A DNA stretch of 64,000 nucleotides from Azorinus chamasolen (GCA_963576725.1 OY755241.1:25828449-25892448), one strand, 5' to 3'; shown: positions 50,983-59,880, counted from the stretch's first letter. Numbers and translations: made by a program. The notes: a model not told the origin generated them from the sequence alone.

Positions 50983-52671
50983 ATGGCTGAAGCAGACATC
51001 GCACAGGCACCTGACGCAGCAATGAACGCTGTCGCAATAAACTTTGCTTCAGCGGGAGAGCTGGCAGCCATTCCTGGCATTGGCCGTAAACTGGCTAATG
51101 CCATTGTAGCAGTGAGGCGCAGCTCAGGAAATATTACGCCTGATATCTTAAGCACGATATCACGGCGTGTATTTTCTGAGGAAGAATTACAGTTAGTCGA
51201 TTTTTCACCTAACGACAACTGCCAGGTCGAATCGGAAATAGATTCGTCGTCTTCGTCGGAAGAAGAAATACCAGCTGCTAATCGGACAGCTGATGCAGTG
51301 AATGCGGTGGCAGGTTGGTTTAGCAACCTGTATACATCAGCCAAAAAATGGCTACCATCCATGCCTCAACCTGTGGCTGTTAAACGGGAGCCAAGGTCTC
51401 AGGGTAAGTTTAAGAGTAGCCGTCTTCGTCAACAGAGGGCAGACCTCAATTCCATGTTTGATCTGCTCCCTGACGTACCCCAGCACGTGGTTGCAAAACC
51501 AAGCAACCCAAAGGTAAGTAAGCCAGTCACTACTTCTGAGACGTCGGACGAGGAGTTTGTGGACACTGTGGCTGAGGTGCTTCCGGACACACCGGCGGTA
51601 CACATACCACAACCAGTGTTCACTTCCACACCGGTAAGTAGGTTTAACCAACAACCTAGTTCCTTTGTTAGATCCTCGCCCAAGCATGTAAGGGTGGAGT
51701 CGCCAGTAAGAACTACTGGTATGGTGTCTCAACTGCCAGCACCTACCAGCAGTTATAGGAGTCCGTTTGGTCTACCAGCACCAGCACCAGCAAACGTTAG
51801 TAGGAAGTTGCAGGCAAAAGAACTGCTTGCTACTATCCCAAAGCAGCTGACCTATGATGGAAAGGGCAACTGGAAGGCTTTCAAGTTGCAGTTCATCCGT
51901 TATGCAACGACATGCGGATGGACAGAAGAAGACTGCCTCAACTGCCTGTGTTGGAGTCTGAAAGGTAAGGCTCTAGATTATTATGCAGTAATTACTGATG
52001 GTAGCGAACAGCTAACTTACAGTAGTTTGCTGCAGAAACTGGAGGATCGGTTTGGTGAGCAGGAGGTGCCAGCGACAGCGCAGGCACGATTTCAACAGGC
52101 CATCCAAAACACAGGTGAGTCTTTAGAGGACTGGGCAGACCGTGTCCTAACCCTGTCGGGTAGGGCATATAAGGGGTTACCAGAGAAGTTTACGGCCGAA
52201 CAGGCAGTAAACCGCTTCTGTCAAGGAATGCTGGATAGGGAGGCTGGCCATCATGTATGTATGCAGAGCCCAAAGAGTGTGCAGTCTGCAATTCAGCTGG
52301 TACGAAAGTACCAGCAGGTGCATTCTGCAATGTTTGGTAGGTCAAAGGGGGCGAGCCGTAAACCAGGCTTCGACGACCCTTATCAAGCGGTGAACCAGGT
52401 AAAGTCGGAAGCGGCCGAACAGGCTTCTACTCCTGACTTTATGCAAGCTCTGCAGGATCTGGAGCACCGTCTCCAGAAAACAATTAGAGAGAAGGTAGAC
52501 AGTGGTGGTCATCAACCTAAACCACGGTTTAGACCATCATCTAAGGCGTGTTTCTTCTGTGGCGAAATAGGGCATTTTAAAAGAGAGTGTCCTAAACTAA
52601 GGTATGGCAACCCACAGGTAAAAGGTCAAGGGTCAGGGAAGGCGGCCGGCCCTGGACCCAGAAATTCATAG
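50983..52671 (+). CDS. gag: Gag with N-terminal helix-hairpin-helix, capsid and CCHC knuckle
   Basis: The 562-residue structural protein of the LTR element. Residues ~18-55 (INFASAGELAAIPGIGRKLA, then IVAVRRSSGNI) form a ComEA-like helix-hairpin-helix with the PGIG hairpin, a non-specific DNA-binding fold not usual in Gag. An acidic Ser-rich stretch (SSSSEEE) and a disordered Pro/Ser region follow. The capsid-like domain covers ~280-450 (ELLATIPKQLTYDGKGNWKA, WSLKGKALDYY, FQQAIQNTGESLEDWADRV). A nucleocapsid knuckle CFFCGEIGHFKREC lies at ~522-536. ATG 50983 has a strong context (aaaATGG). It ends at TAG 52669-52671; pol overlaps by 76 nt in the -1 frame. Confidence 0.92.
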   Translation: MAEADIAQAPDAAMNAVAINFASAGELAAIPGIGRKLANAIVAVRRSSGNITPDILSTISRRVFSEEELQLVDFSPNDNCQVESEIDSSSSSEEEIPAANRTADAVNAVAGWFSNLYTSAKKWLPSMPQPVAVKREPRSQGKFKSSRLRQQRADLNSMFDLLPDVPQHVVAKPSNPKVSKPVTTSETSDEEFVDTVAEVLPDTPAVHIPQPVFTSTPVSRFNQQPSSFVRSSPKHVRVESPVRTTGMVSQLPAPTSSYRSPFGLPAPAPANVSRKLQAKELLATIPKQLTYDGKGNWKAFKLQFIRYATTCGWTEEDCLNCLCWSLKGKALDYYAVITDGSEQLTYSSLLQKLEDRFGEQEVPATAQARFQQAIQNTGESLEDWADRVLTLSGRAYKGLPEKFTAEQAVNRFCQGMLDREAGHHVCMQSPKSVQSAIQLVRKYQQVHSAMFGRSKGASRKPGFDDPYQAVNQVKSEAAEQASTPDFMQALQDLEHRLQKTIREKVDSGGHQPKPRFRPSSKACFFCGEIGHFKRECPKLRYGNPQVKGQGSGKAAGPGPRNS

Positions 52672-55600
52672 GCCAGAAAGGTGAGGTTTCGGTTGACAAT
52701 GAACAATTGTCTACTGAAAAACTACAGGTACCACAACAGCAAGCTGCTTCCCTTTCAGAACATGTTAAGGGCGGTAAGGCAGAACCAGAGGAGGTACTTG
52801 TGTGTCAGATGAGATCGATCTCCCAGTATGCCATTGGTGTGCAAGTAGGGGATAAATCGGTCAAAGCTGTCGTTGACACTGCAGCACAGGTAACAATTAT
52901 TTCTGATCGCGTGTACAACTCGCTCAGAAATAGGCCCAGTAAGCTTAGAACTGTGAAGCTTTTGGCTGCAGGTAGAGATATGGGAATGTCTGGTTTCGTA
53001 GCTGGTCCTATCAAACTTAGGATTGGTTCGAAATGGTACACAGAAAATGTGTATGTAGCCCCCATAGAACAGGATATGTTGTTAGGTTTTGATGTACTAC
53101 ATGGTGTAGGCAAGGCCATATTGGACTTGGCTAAAGGTATCCTGTACTTTGATGGCATGAGCATTACATTAGATGGTGATGCAAGCATCAGCGACCCACA
53201 GGTGGCACGGGTCACCGTGGCTAAGAGAAGAGTGATTCCCCCTAACTCTGTAGCACAAATACAGTGTAAGATGGACAGAACCCTTGCTGATTATGTAGTA
53301 GAACCTATTGGTAAGTATAGGGGCAAGCTTCTGATTCCTAGAGTGGTTAGGGAAGGAGATGAAATGCCTGTAATGTGTGTCGTCAACCCAAGTGACAGAT
53401 ATAAGCTTGTAGCCAAGGGTGTAGAAATAGGTAGGGCTTATCCCGTACATGAATATTTGCAGGATGAGGCCCCAGGTTCTGCCGAACCGGCAGATTCTGG
53501 GAAATCTATACATGTTAGGCATGTCGAAGAGACCAACAGTCCCACACCGAGGTTAACCGATCCTCAGTGTGATCAAGTTCCAGAACATCTCCAATCAGTG
53601 TTTGTTGAATCATGCAAACATTTAGATAAAGAACAGAGTGAACAACTTGCACAACTCCTAGTAGAAAACCAGGACGTTTTCGCCAAAAACGAATTCGACC
53701 TGGGAGGTTTCAGTACAATTGAACATACAATTGATACTGGAGATGCAAGGCCCATAAAGCAACGCATGAGACGAACTCCTGCTTGCTTTGCGGGGGAAGA
53801 GGAAGTTCACTTGGAGAAGATGCTGAAAGCAGGTGTGATTCAAGAGTCTACATCAGACTGGGCATCAGCACCTGTTCTCATCCGTAAACGGGATGGAACA
53901 GTTAGGTGGTGCATAGATTATCGCGCCTTAAACTCTGTTACCACTAAGGATGTATTTCCTTTACCATTGGTGGATGATTGTCTCGACACCCTAGCAGGCA
54001 GTGTCTGGTTTTCTAAACTAGATGCTAATTCGGCCTATTGGCAAGTCCCTATACGAGAAGAAGACCGAAAGAAAACGGCCTTTATAACAAAGTACGGTTT
54101 GTTTGAGCATGTACGTATGGGATTTGGCCTGTGTGGAGCACCAGCAACATATGCTAGAATAATGAACTTAGTTTTCAGGGGCATGTCATGGAAAACAATC
54201 TTGGCATTCCTGGATGATATTTTGGTACTAGGTTCGAGCTGTACAGAGCACTTGCAGAACCTGCGGGATGCTCTAGCAAGGTTTAGACAGTATGGGTTGA
54301 AACTAAAACCCAAGAAGTGTATCTTCTTTCAGAAGGAAGTAGAGTTCCTTGGTAGAAATATTACCGGGGATAGCCTTGAAATGTCAGAACATGATATTCA
54401 AGTGGTCAGAGACTGGCCTGTGCCAACCAAGGCAAAAGAGGTGGAGAGTTTCATGGGATTGGCCAATTATCACAGGGCCTTTGTCAAGGACTTCTCTAAA
54501 TTGTCAGAACCTCTTTATGCAGTGACGGGTCAGAAAAAGTTCGAATGGACAGAAAAACAGTCTAGTGCATTCGAAATATTGAAGCAATCCCTTTCGTCAC
54601 CTCCAGTTTTGGCATTGCCAAACCTGAAGGATGAGTTTATTTTAGATACAGATGCCAGTGATTTTGCTGTAGGAGCAGAGTTACTGCAGGTACAAGATGG
54701 TACCGAGAGGGTGATTGCTTATGGTAGTTATGCGCTGACGAAGGAACAGCGCAGGTACTGTACTACTAGGAAGGAGCTACTTGCAGTGGTTCGCTTCACT
54801 AGGCAGTTCAGACACTACTTGTTAGGGAAACCGTTTGTGGTTAGAACCGACCATTCAAGTTTAAGATGGCTTATGAGATTCAAGGAGCCACAAGGTCAGT
54901 TGGCGAGATGGCTTGAGGAGCTGTCTCAGTACAACATGGTGCTGAAGCACCGGGCGGGTCGTGAGCACATCAATGCAGATGCACTGTCCAGAAAGCCGGC
55001 AAGTTCTGGGGAGTGTGGAGCATATGGTGCATGTGCGCGGCTCGGGGAGTTACCTTGTGGGGGCTGTGAATACTGTGCTAGGGCTCATAAGAACTGGGTC
55101 GCTTTCACAGAGGATGTGGATGATGTTGTGCCATTGGCCAACAATGCTCTGTCTGAAGCCCGAGTGGCTGCGGCCAGTGTATTGGACAGTCAGGGGGCCG
55201 GGAATTCCATCCACGGGGGCCCGGGTGAATTCTCTTTAGGTCATTGCTGCGACAATGGCAAGACGGATCATGCCGCTATGGTTGAACCAACCAATTGTAG
55301 TGAAGAAGTTATCTTCGGTCCAAGGGAAGCTGGAGGTGCCAGTGCGAGTGAACAACTCCACTGGTCACACTCAAGTCAGTGCGACGAGGATGCTCAGATC
55401 CTGGAAGAGGCTCTGTTGCAGATCCCTTGGGAGTTGACAACATCTGTTGGTGATGCGGAGGTGGTCAGCATAAACGTTGTTGCCACCCGTAGACAGAAAA
55501 GAGAGGAGGCAAAAGAAGCCTCAAGTCCAGAGAAATCAGATAGTGAGCCAATTATCAATGGCCAGAGTTCCTACAAAGCAGGATCTCCGTCCAGTTGGGG

Positions 55601-57113
55601 TGTCTCGCTAGATGAGCTTAAACGAGCTCAGTCAGAAGATGATGATCTTAAGGTGATCATTGATTGGATAGAGGATGTTGAGGATCCAGATCCCTCAAAG
55701 TTGTTTAGGGCAAGTCCAGCTGCTAAGAACTATTGGCTGAATCGCGAGCTCTTTCTTCTAATTGATGGTGTTCTGTATCGTAATGATCCAGACACAGACG
55801 ATAAGAAGTTAGTGCTACCTAAAGGTATGCAGGAGACGGCAATGGGTTTAAACCACAACCTTCCGTCTGCAGGACATCAGGGTGCATCTCGTACCAGAGA
55901 GCGTCTTAAAGAGAAATATCACTGGTATGGGATGAAACAGGATGTTCTGAAGTATGTTTCGGGTTGCGAAATGTGTAATCAGAGTAAAAAGTCTGACAAG
56001 CATGGTCGGTGCGCCTTAACTGAACATCATGCGGGTGCACCGATGGAGCGTGTCCACATCGACTTCTTGGGACCTCTTCCCAAGACGCCGAGAGGCAACG
56101 AGCATGTTCTGATGATGGTTGACCAGTTTACCAAATGGGTAGAATGTATCCCTCTTCCATCACAGACTGCAGAAGAAACTGCCAGAGCAGCCGTTAACCA
56201 GTTCTTTTCAAGATTTGGCATGCCGTTCCAGCTGTATTCAGATCAGGGTCGTAACTTTGACTCTAATCTCTTCACGGAGGTATGTAAGGTCTTGGAAATC
56301 CATAAGGCCCGAACAACGCCGTACAGGCCTTCCAGTAATGGCCAGGTTGAGCGGTACAACAGGACGCTCATGGATGCTGTCCGCTGCTTCATAGGTAAGT
56401 CTCAGAATGAATGGGATCTCCATCTACAGCAGATAGCAGGTGCACTGCGTGCATCAGTGAACCGGATGACCGGGTATTCCGCTAACAGGCTGATGCTCGG
56501 TCGGGAGGTCAATACACCAGCTCACTTGATGTTCCCTCAAGCGACAGGTAAGTTTACTAGTCAAGAAGTATATGCTGGTAAGTTAGCTACAGAAATGCAG
56601 AAGGCGCATGAGACTGCACGTCAGAGGTTACAAACGACCACTCGACGTATGAAACGAGATTATGATCTGAGATTGTTGGAAAGAAACTACGAGGTAGGCG
56701 ATGCGGTATACCTTCTGGATACAGCTGTCCTGAAAGGTAAGTGTAAGAAGCTGTGCCCACCTTGGAAGGGGCCAGGAGTAATCGTCTCCAAGTTGTCGTC
56801 TTTTCTTTTCAGGGTTAAGCTTAGAAACGCAGTTTTTGTGGTTAACCATGACCGCATTAAGCCATGCAAAGACCGGGAACTCCCACAGTGGATCAAACAC
56901 TGGAAGAGTAATCCTGGATCTGAGCATACAGTGCGAGGTGATGACAGGGTCTACTGCTTTTGTCGTAAACAGTGGCAAGGCAGGTTTATGATCCAATGTG
57001 ACTTTTGCTCGGAATGGTACCACGGTGCCTGTGTGAATGTCACACCAACAGATGCCCTCGATATAGTTAGGTTTAAATGCGGAGAGTGCAAGACCAGGGC
57101 TAGGAGAAATTAA
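52596..57113 (+). CDS. pol: Pol: protease, RT, RNase H, integrase and C-terminal PHD finger
   Basis: The frame opens after TAA 52593-52595 and lacks an early ATG, so it is probably made by -1 frameshifting from gag (overlap 52596-52671). Order: protease (AVVDTAAQVTIIS; DTA instead of DTG), RT (WCIDYRALNSVT, FSKLDANSAYWQV, FGLCGAPATY, AFLDDILVL), RNase H (LDTDASDFAVGAEL, HRAGREHINADALSR), integrase zinc domain (HNLP..GHQG...CEMC) and DDE core (HIDFLGPLP, YSDQGRNFDS, NGQVERYNR). The last ~50 residues (56950-57095) form a C4HC3 PHD finger: CFCRKQWQGRFMIQCDFC, SEWYHGACV, then FKCGECK. PHD fingers read histone H3 tails; at this place chromoviruses carry a chromodomain. All catalytic acidic residues looked for are present. 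Confidence 0.93.
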   Translation, partial: TKVWQPTGKRSRVREGGRPWTQKFIGQKGEVSVDNEQLSTEKLQVPQQQAASLSEHVKGGKAEPEEVLVCQMRSISQYAIGVQVGDKSVKAVVDTAAQVTIISDRVYNSLRNRPSKLRTVKLLAAGRDMGMSGFVAGPIKLRIGSKWYTENVYVAPIEQDMLLGFDVLHGVGKAILDLAKGILYFDGMSITLDGDASISDPQVARVTVAKRRVIPPNSVAQIQCKMDRTLADYVVEPIGKYRGKLLIPRVVREGDEMPVMCVVNPSDRYKLVAKGVEIGRAYPVHEYLQDEAPGSAEPADSGKSIHVRHVEETNSPTPRLTDPQCDQVPEHLQSVFVESCKHLDKEQSEQLAQLLVENQDVFAKNEFDLGGFSTIEHTIDTGDARPIKQRMRRTPACFAGEEEVHLEKMLKAGVIQESTSDWASAPVLIRKRDGTVRWCIDYRALNSVTTKDVFPLPLVDDCLDTLAGSVWFSKLDANSAYWQVPIREEDRKKTAFITKYGLFEHVRMGFGLCGAPATYARIMNLVFRGMSWKTILAFLDDILVLGSSCTEHLQNLRDALARFRQYGLKLKPKKCIFFQKEVEFLGRNITGDSLEMSEHDIQVVRDWPVPTKAKEVESFMGLANYHRAFVKDFSKLSEPLYAVTGQKKFEWTEKQSSAFEILKQSLSSPPVLALPNLKDEFILDTDASDFAVGAELLQVQDGTERVIAYGSYALTKEQRRYCTTRKELLAVVRFTRQFRHYLLGKPFVVRTDHSSLRWLMRFKEPQGQLARWLEELSQYNMVLKHRAGREHINADALSRKPASSGECGAYGACARLGELPCGGCEYCARAHKNWVAFTEDVDDVVPLANNALSEARVAAASVLDSQGAGNSIHGGPGEFSLGHCCDNGKTDHAAMVEPTNCSEEVIFGPREAGGASASEQLHWSHSSQCDEDAQILEEALLQIPWELTTSVGDAEVVSINVVATRRQKREEAKEASSPEKSDSEPIINGQSSYKAGSPSSWGVSLDELKRAQSEDDDLKVIIDWIEDVEDPDPSKLFRASPAAKNYWLNRELFLLIDGVLYRNDPDTDDKKLVLPKGMQETAMGLNHNLPSAGHQGASRTRERLKEKYHWYGMKQDVLKYVSGCEMCNQSKKSDKHGRCALTEHHAGAPMERVHIDFLGPLPKTPRGNEHVLMMVDQFTKWVECIPLPSQTAEETARAAVNQFFSRFGMPFQLYSDQGRNFDSNLFTEVCKVLEIHKARTTPYRPSSNGQVERYNRTLMDAVRCFIGKSQNEWDLHLQQIAGALRASVNRMTGYSANRLMLGREVNTPAHLMFPQATGKFTSQEVYAGKLATEMQKAHETARQRLQTTTRRMKRDYDLRLLERNYEVGDAVYLLDTAVLKGKCKKLCPPWKGPGVIVSKLSSFLFRVKLRNAVFVVNHDRIKPCKDRELPQWIKHWKSNPGSEHTVRGDDRVYCFCRKQWQGRFMIQCDFCSEWYHGACVNVTPTDALDIVRFKCGECKTRARRN

Positions 57114-57120
57114 TTCTTAT

Positions 57121-57137
57121 CTGTCATTTTCAGGGTC
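57121..57137 (+). promoter_or_regulatory. splice acceptor before the third ORF
   Basis: A pyrimidine-rich run ends in CATTTTCAG|GGTC, the AG being 57132-57133, 4 nt ahead of ATG 57138 and 18 nt after the pol stop. Its position makes a spliced, env-like subgenomic RNA likely. Confidence 0.6.
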
Positions 57138-59462
57138 ATGGAAGAAGCAGTGAAGAAGTGGGTAAAAGATGCCGAACAGGCTAAAACCCAAACACAGGCG
57201 GGCAAGCTTATTCGAACAGATGAGCTGTCCAAATTGCTGTCTCTGCACCCTACCAATCATAGGGACATGGCAGAGGAACTTTTACTTGGACAAGTAAAAG
57301 TAGCCAGGAAGACCAAGCAAAATACTTGGTTGAAAGCGTGCGCAGAGAAGTTGCTAACACTCAACTTCCAGGAGCACAAGTGGCTGTGTGAGAACGTTTG
57401 CGACATCCGCAAACCAAAGAAGGCGGAGGCAAAATCTCCAACTGGTTCGTGTGCCGACATCCGGCTGAAGACGGATCCATCCATTCAGCGCTCAAGGGAA
57501 CACCTTGAGTTGTTGGATGCCTTGGATGAGGACAAGCTGTTGCGTAGTCCCAGTGGTAAGGGTGAAGAGGAGGACATGGAAGTTGATGCAGCAGCTGTCG
57601 ATCAGCTTCTTCAGCCAACAAGAGAGTGGGCGGAGATGGTGAAAACACCACCATCGACACCACCACGGGTGAAACCAGTGAGCCCGGTGAAGCCTGTGTC
57701 TCGTAACCAAGAGACAGAGCAGGCAGCACCGGCTATACCGCCAAAGGAGGTCTCTCACAAGCCAGAGAGAGTTGCCGAAAAACAGGTAAAACCCACAGCG
57801 GAGGGCTCTCGTAAACAAGAGAGAATCTCTCCAACGCGGGAGGAACGTCCTCGGCATAGATCTCGCCAGGAGGATCATGGGAGAATCCAAGCTCCCATAG
57901 AATCAACGTCGGCAAGGTCAAAGACGTACAGTCAGGCCGTTCAATATCATCAATACCCTCCGGGAACTAAGTTTGTGGGGTATGGTGTTAGACGGGGGGG
58001 TCCTAGGACACCTCACTCTTCACGAGAGAGATATCCTGGGGGCCATCCGGAATTTAGGAGGGAAAGGAGGGAGGACCGTCCCAGGTACCAGGCCAGGGTA
58101 TCTGGGCCTAGAGTTGCAAAGGGGCAGGGGGCAAGGCAGGCCGAAAAAAGGACTGCGACAGTGTCTCGTTGTTTGGTGGAAGGGTGCAGTGAAGGGTTGG
58201 ACGAGGAACATTCGTTTCTCGCTCATCTCCCCTTGCTGTTTCATCCAGCCCTTAATGGTAAGGAAGTAGCGAGCCGCAGACTGACGGCGCTAACTTTTCT
58301 ACAAAGGATGCTAGTGGGTCTGCATAAAACCTTGAAGGACCTAGTTAGCATGGCTGAAAGTGTGTGCTATTCAGAAAGCACAGAAAGACCAGATAGACAG
58401 TTGGACACTGGGATGAGGGAACTGCTGGAACAAAGGCAGGACCCAATTCCCAGGGAAATTCTGTTGAGGCCAGTCGGCAATGGGGTGGAGTCTCTGCTTC
58501 ACTGGAAGAGACTTCTTGCCCTAGTGTCACTGTTGCCTAGTGATAAACAGGAACAATTTAAGAGCCTGTTTGAGCCTTCTGCCGAGGAGAAGTTGTGTTT
58601 GCCCTCAAAACCCGAGGCGTTTGACAGTCACTGTCACCTGGACAGGACTATGGAGAAGTTTGGTCTTCAGGAACGATCCCTGAAAACCATTCTTGGAGTA
58701 CAGTCACCACCACAGGAATATAGGGTGGTGGTGAATAATGTTGTAGGGGTATTTTGTGACCCTGAGAGTTACCCTTCGCCCGATGAAATCCGTAAATGGG
58801 CGGGCCAAGGAGTAGTGCCGGCTATTGGGTGGCATCCCAGAAAGAAGGTTGAAAGACCAGAATTCTGGGAGGCCTTCAAGAGCCTTGTGTCGATGAAGGA
58901 GGTCGTAGCATTTGGCGAAGTGGGCTACGATCTCACGGAGGATGAGTCCACCTGGGTGAGTCAGCTTGAACGCTTAGAGCGTCAGCTGAAGCACTTGGGT
59001 GCGGATCATATCCTGGTTTTGCACTGCCGGGGACAGGAAGGACAGCTAGCTGATCAGGCATGGCTGACCTTACTCTACCTGTTGCGCAGTGTGCCTGAAG
59101 TGGGTCCTAACCGGCTGATTCACTGTCATTGTTTTGTTGGGTCTGTTCAACTGATGAACCGTTGGTTGGACTGCTTTCCCAACACATACTTTGGCTACAC
59201 GGGAGTGTTAACCAAACTGGCGGAGGAGGTGAACGTAGCCACTTATGAGTGTCTGCGTAGGATGGCACCGGGTAGGTTGCTTCTGGAAACAGATGCACCC
59301 TACTTCAGCTTCAGACCCCAGAAAAGGTCTACACCTGCAAACATAGGACAGGTGGCTGCAGTGGTGGCAGACGTACGCCAGGAGGACTGGAAGGATGTTC
59401 TCGGTGTCACCCTGCAGAATGCGCGACGTCTGTACCTGGACAGGCAACCGCCCATGGTGTAG
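57138..59462 (+). CDS. third ORF: helical/basic region, zinc-like segment and TatD-family nuclease
   Basis: The 774-residue protein starts MEEAVKKWVKDAEQAKTQTQ. The N-terminal ~100 residues look helical. Residues ~130-340 are disordered, with Pro-rich and Arg/Gly-rich runs (RRGGPRTPHSSRERYPGG) that may bind RNA. A possible Cys/His finger follows (CLVEGCSEGLDEEHSFLAH). Residues ~493-770 are a TatD-type metallo-hydrolase: FDSHCHLD (H498, H500), GWHP, FGEVGYD (E594), LHCRG (H629), IHCHCF (H662) and LLETDAPYF (D719). All family metal ligands are thus present, so 3'-5' exonuclease activity on DNA is plausible. TatD is not a normal component of LTR elements. The frame is intact; expression probably needs splicing. 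The capture from a host TatDN gene is inferred. Confidence 0.93.
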   Translation: MEEAVKKWVKDAEQAKTQTQAGKLIRTDELSKLLSLHPTNHRDMAEELLLGQVKVARKTKQNTWLKACAEKLLTLNFQEHKWLCENVCDIRKPKKAEAKSPTGSCADIRLKTDPSIQRSREHLELLDALDEDKLLRSPSGKGEEEDMEVDAAAVDQLLQPTREWAEMVKTPPSTPPRVKPVSPVKPVSRNQETEQAAPAIPPKEVSHKPERVAEKQVKPTAEGSRKQERISPTREERPRHRSRQEDHGRIQAPIESTSARSKTYSQAVQYHQYPPGTKFVGYGVRRGGPRTPHSSRERYPGGHPEFRRERREDRPRYQARVSGPRVAKGQGARQAEKRTATVSRCLVEGCSEGLDEEHSFLAHLPLLFHPALNGKEVASRRLTALTFLQRMLVGLHKTLKDLVSMAESVCYSESTERPDRQLDTGMRELLEQRQDPIPREILLRPVGNGVESLLHWKRLLALVSLLPSDKQEQFKSLFEPSAEEKLCLPSKPEAFDSHCHLDRTMEKFGLQERSLKTILGVQSPPQEYRVVVNNVVGVFCDPESYPSPDEIRKWAGQGVVPAIGWHPRKKVERPEFWEAFKSLVSMKEVVAFGEVGYDLTEDESTWVSQLERLERQLKHLGADHILVLHCRGQEGQLADQAWLTLLYLLRSVPEVGPNRLIHCHCFVGSVQLMNRWLDCFPNTYFGYTGVLTKLAEEVNVATYECLRRMAPGRLLLETDAPYFSFRPQKRSTPANIGQVAAVVADVRQEDWKDVLGVTLQNARRLYLDRQPPMV

Positions 59463-59638
59463 ACGACGGAATGGTGTAGTCGGCCAAGTTGGTGCGTCTT
59501 GGCTGTAGGATAGGCTGGAGTCAGTTAAACGACTGTCCCAGTTTAGCACCCAGGGTCTGAAATCTAGCAGACCCTGCACAGATCAAGCTGGATATGGACC
59601 AAGGAGGTACGGGGCTGCTTAAATAAAGTGGGGAGGAG
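59463..59638 (+). other. 3' untranslated region with polypurine tract
   Basis: AATAAA lies at 59621-59626, followed by the polypurine tract GTGGGGAGGAG (59628-59638) directly before the 3' LTR. This is the plus-strand primer site of the element. Confidence 0.8.
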
Positions 59639-59880
59639 TGTAGTGGCTGAATGCATTCGTCCTCAGACGCGTCGTACCTTACTTAATATCTCGAGAACCC
59701 GTCAACCGGAAGTCGCTCTTGCGGAGGAGTCTGGTGATTTCGGCGGGAACTGAGAAGATTCCAGGCGCCATATTGATTCAAGCAGTGCTACAACAAGCAA
59801 GAAGATCTATCTGTGAAAACCAGGCCTTGCAGTCGAACATCGGTAAGTAGAAACTTATTTGGTTGAATACTTAGGGTCTC
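59639..59880 (+). repeat. 3' LTR, lacking the last 10 bp
   Basis: It is identical by eye to 50311-50552, but the last 10 bp of the 5' LTR (through ...GTTCA) are absent. At GTCTC the sequence passes straight into the copied 54-bp flank. Confidence 0.95.

Noticed and set aside
50883..51362. 159-codon minus-strand frame over the start of gag
   Set aside because: Antisense shadow of gag with low-complexity Ala/Ser content and no domain.
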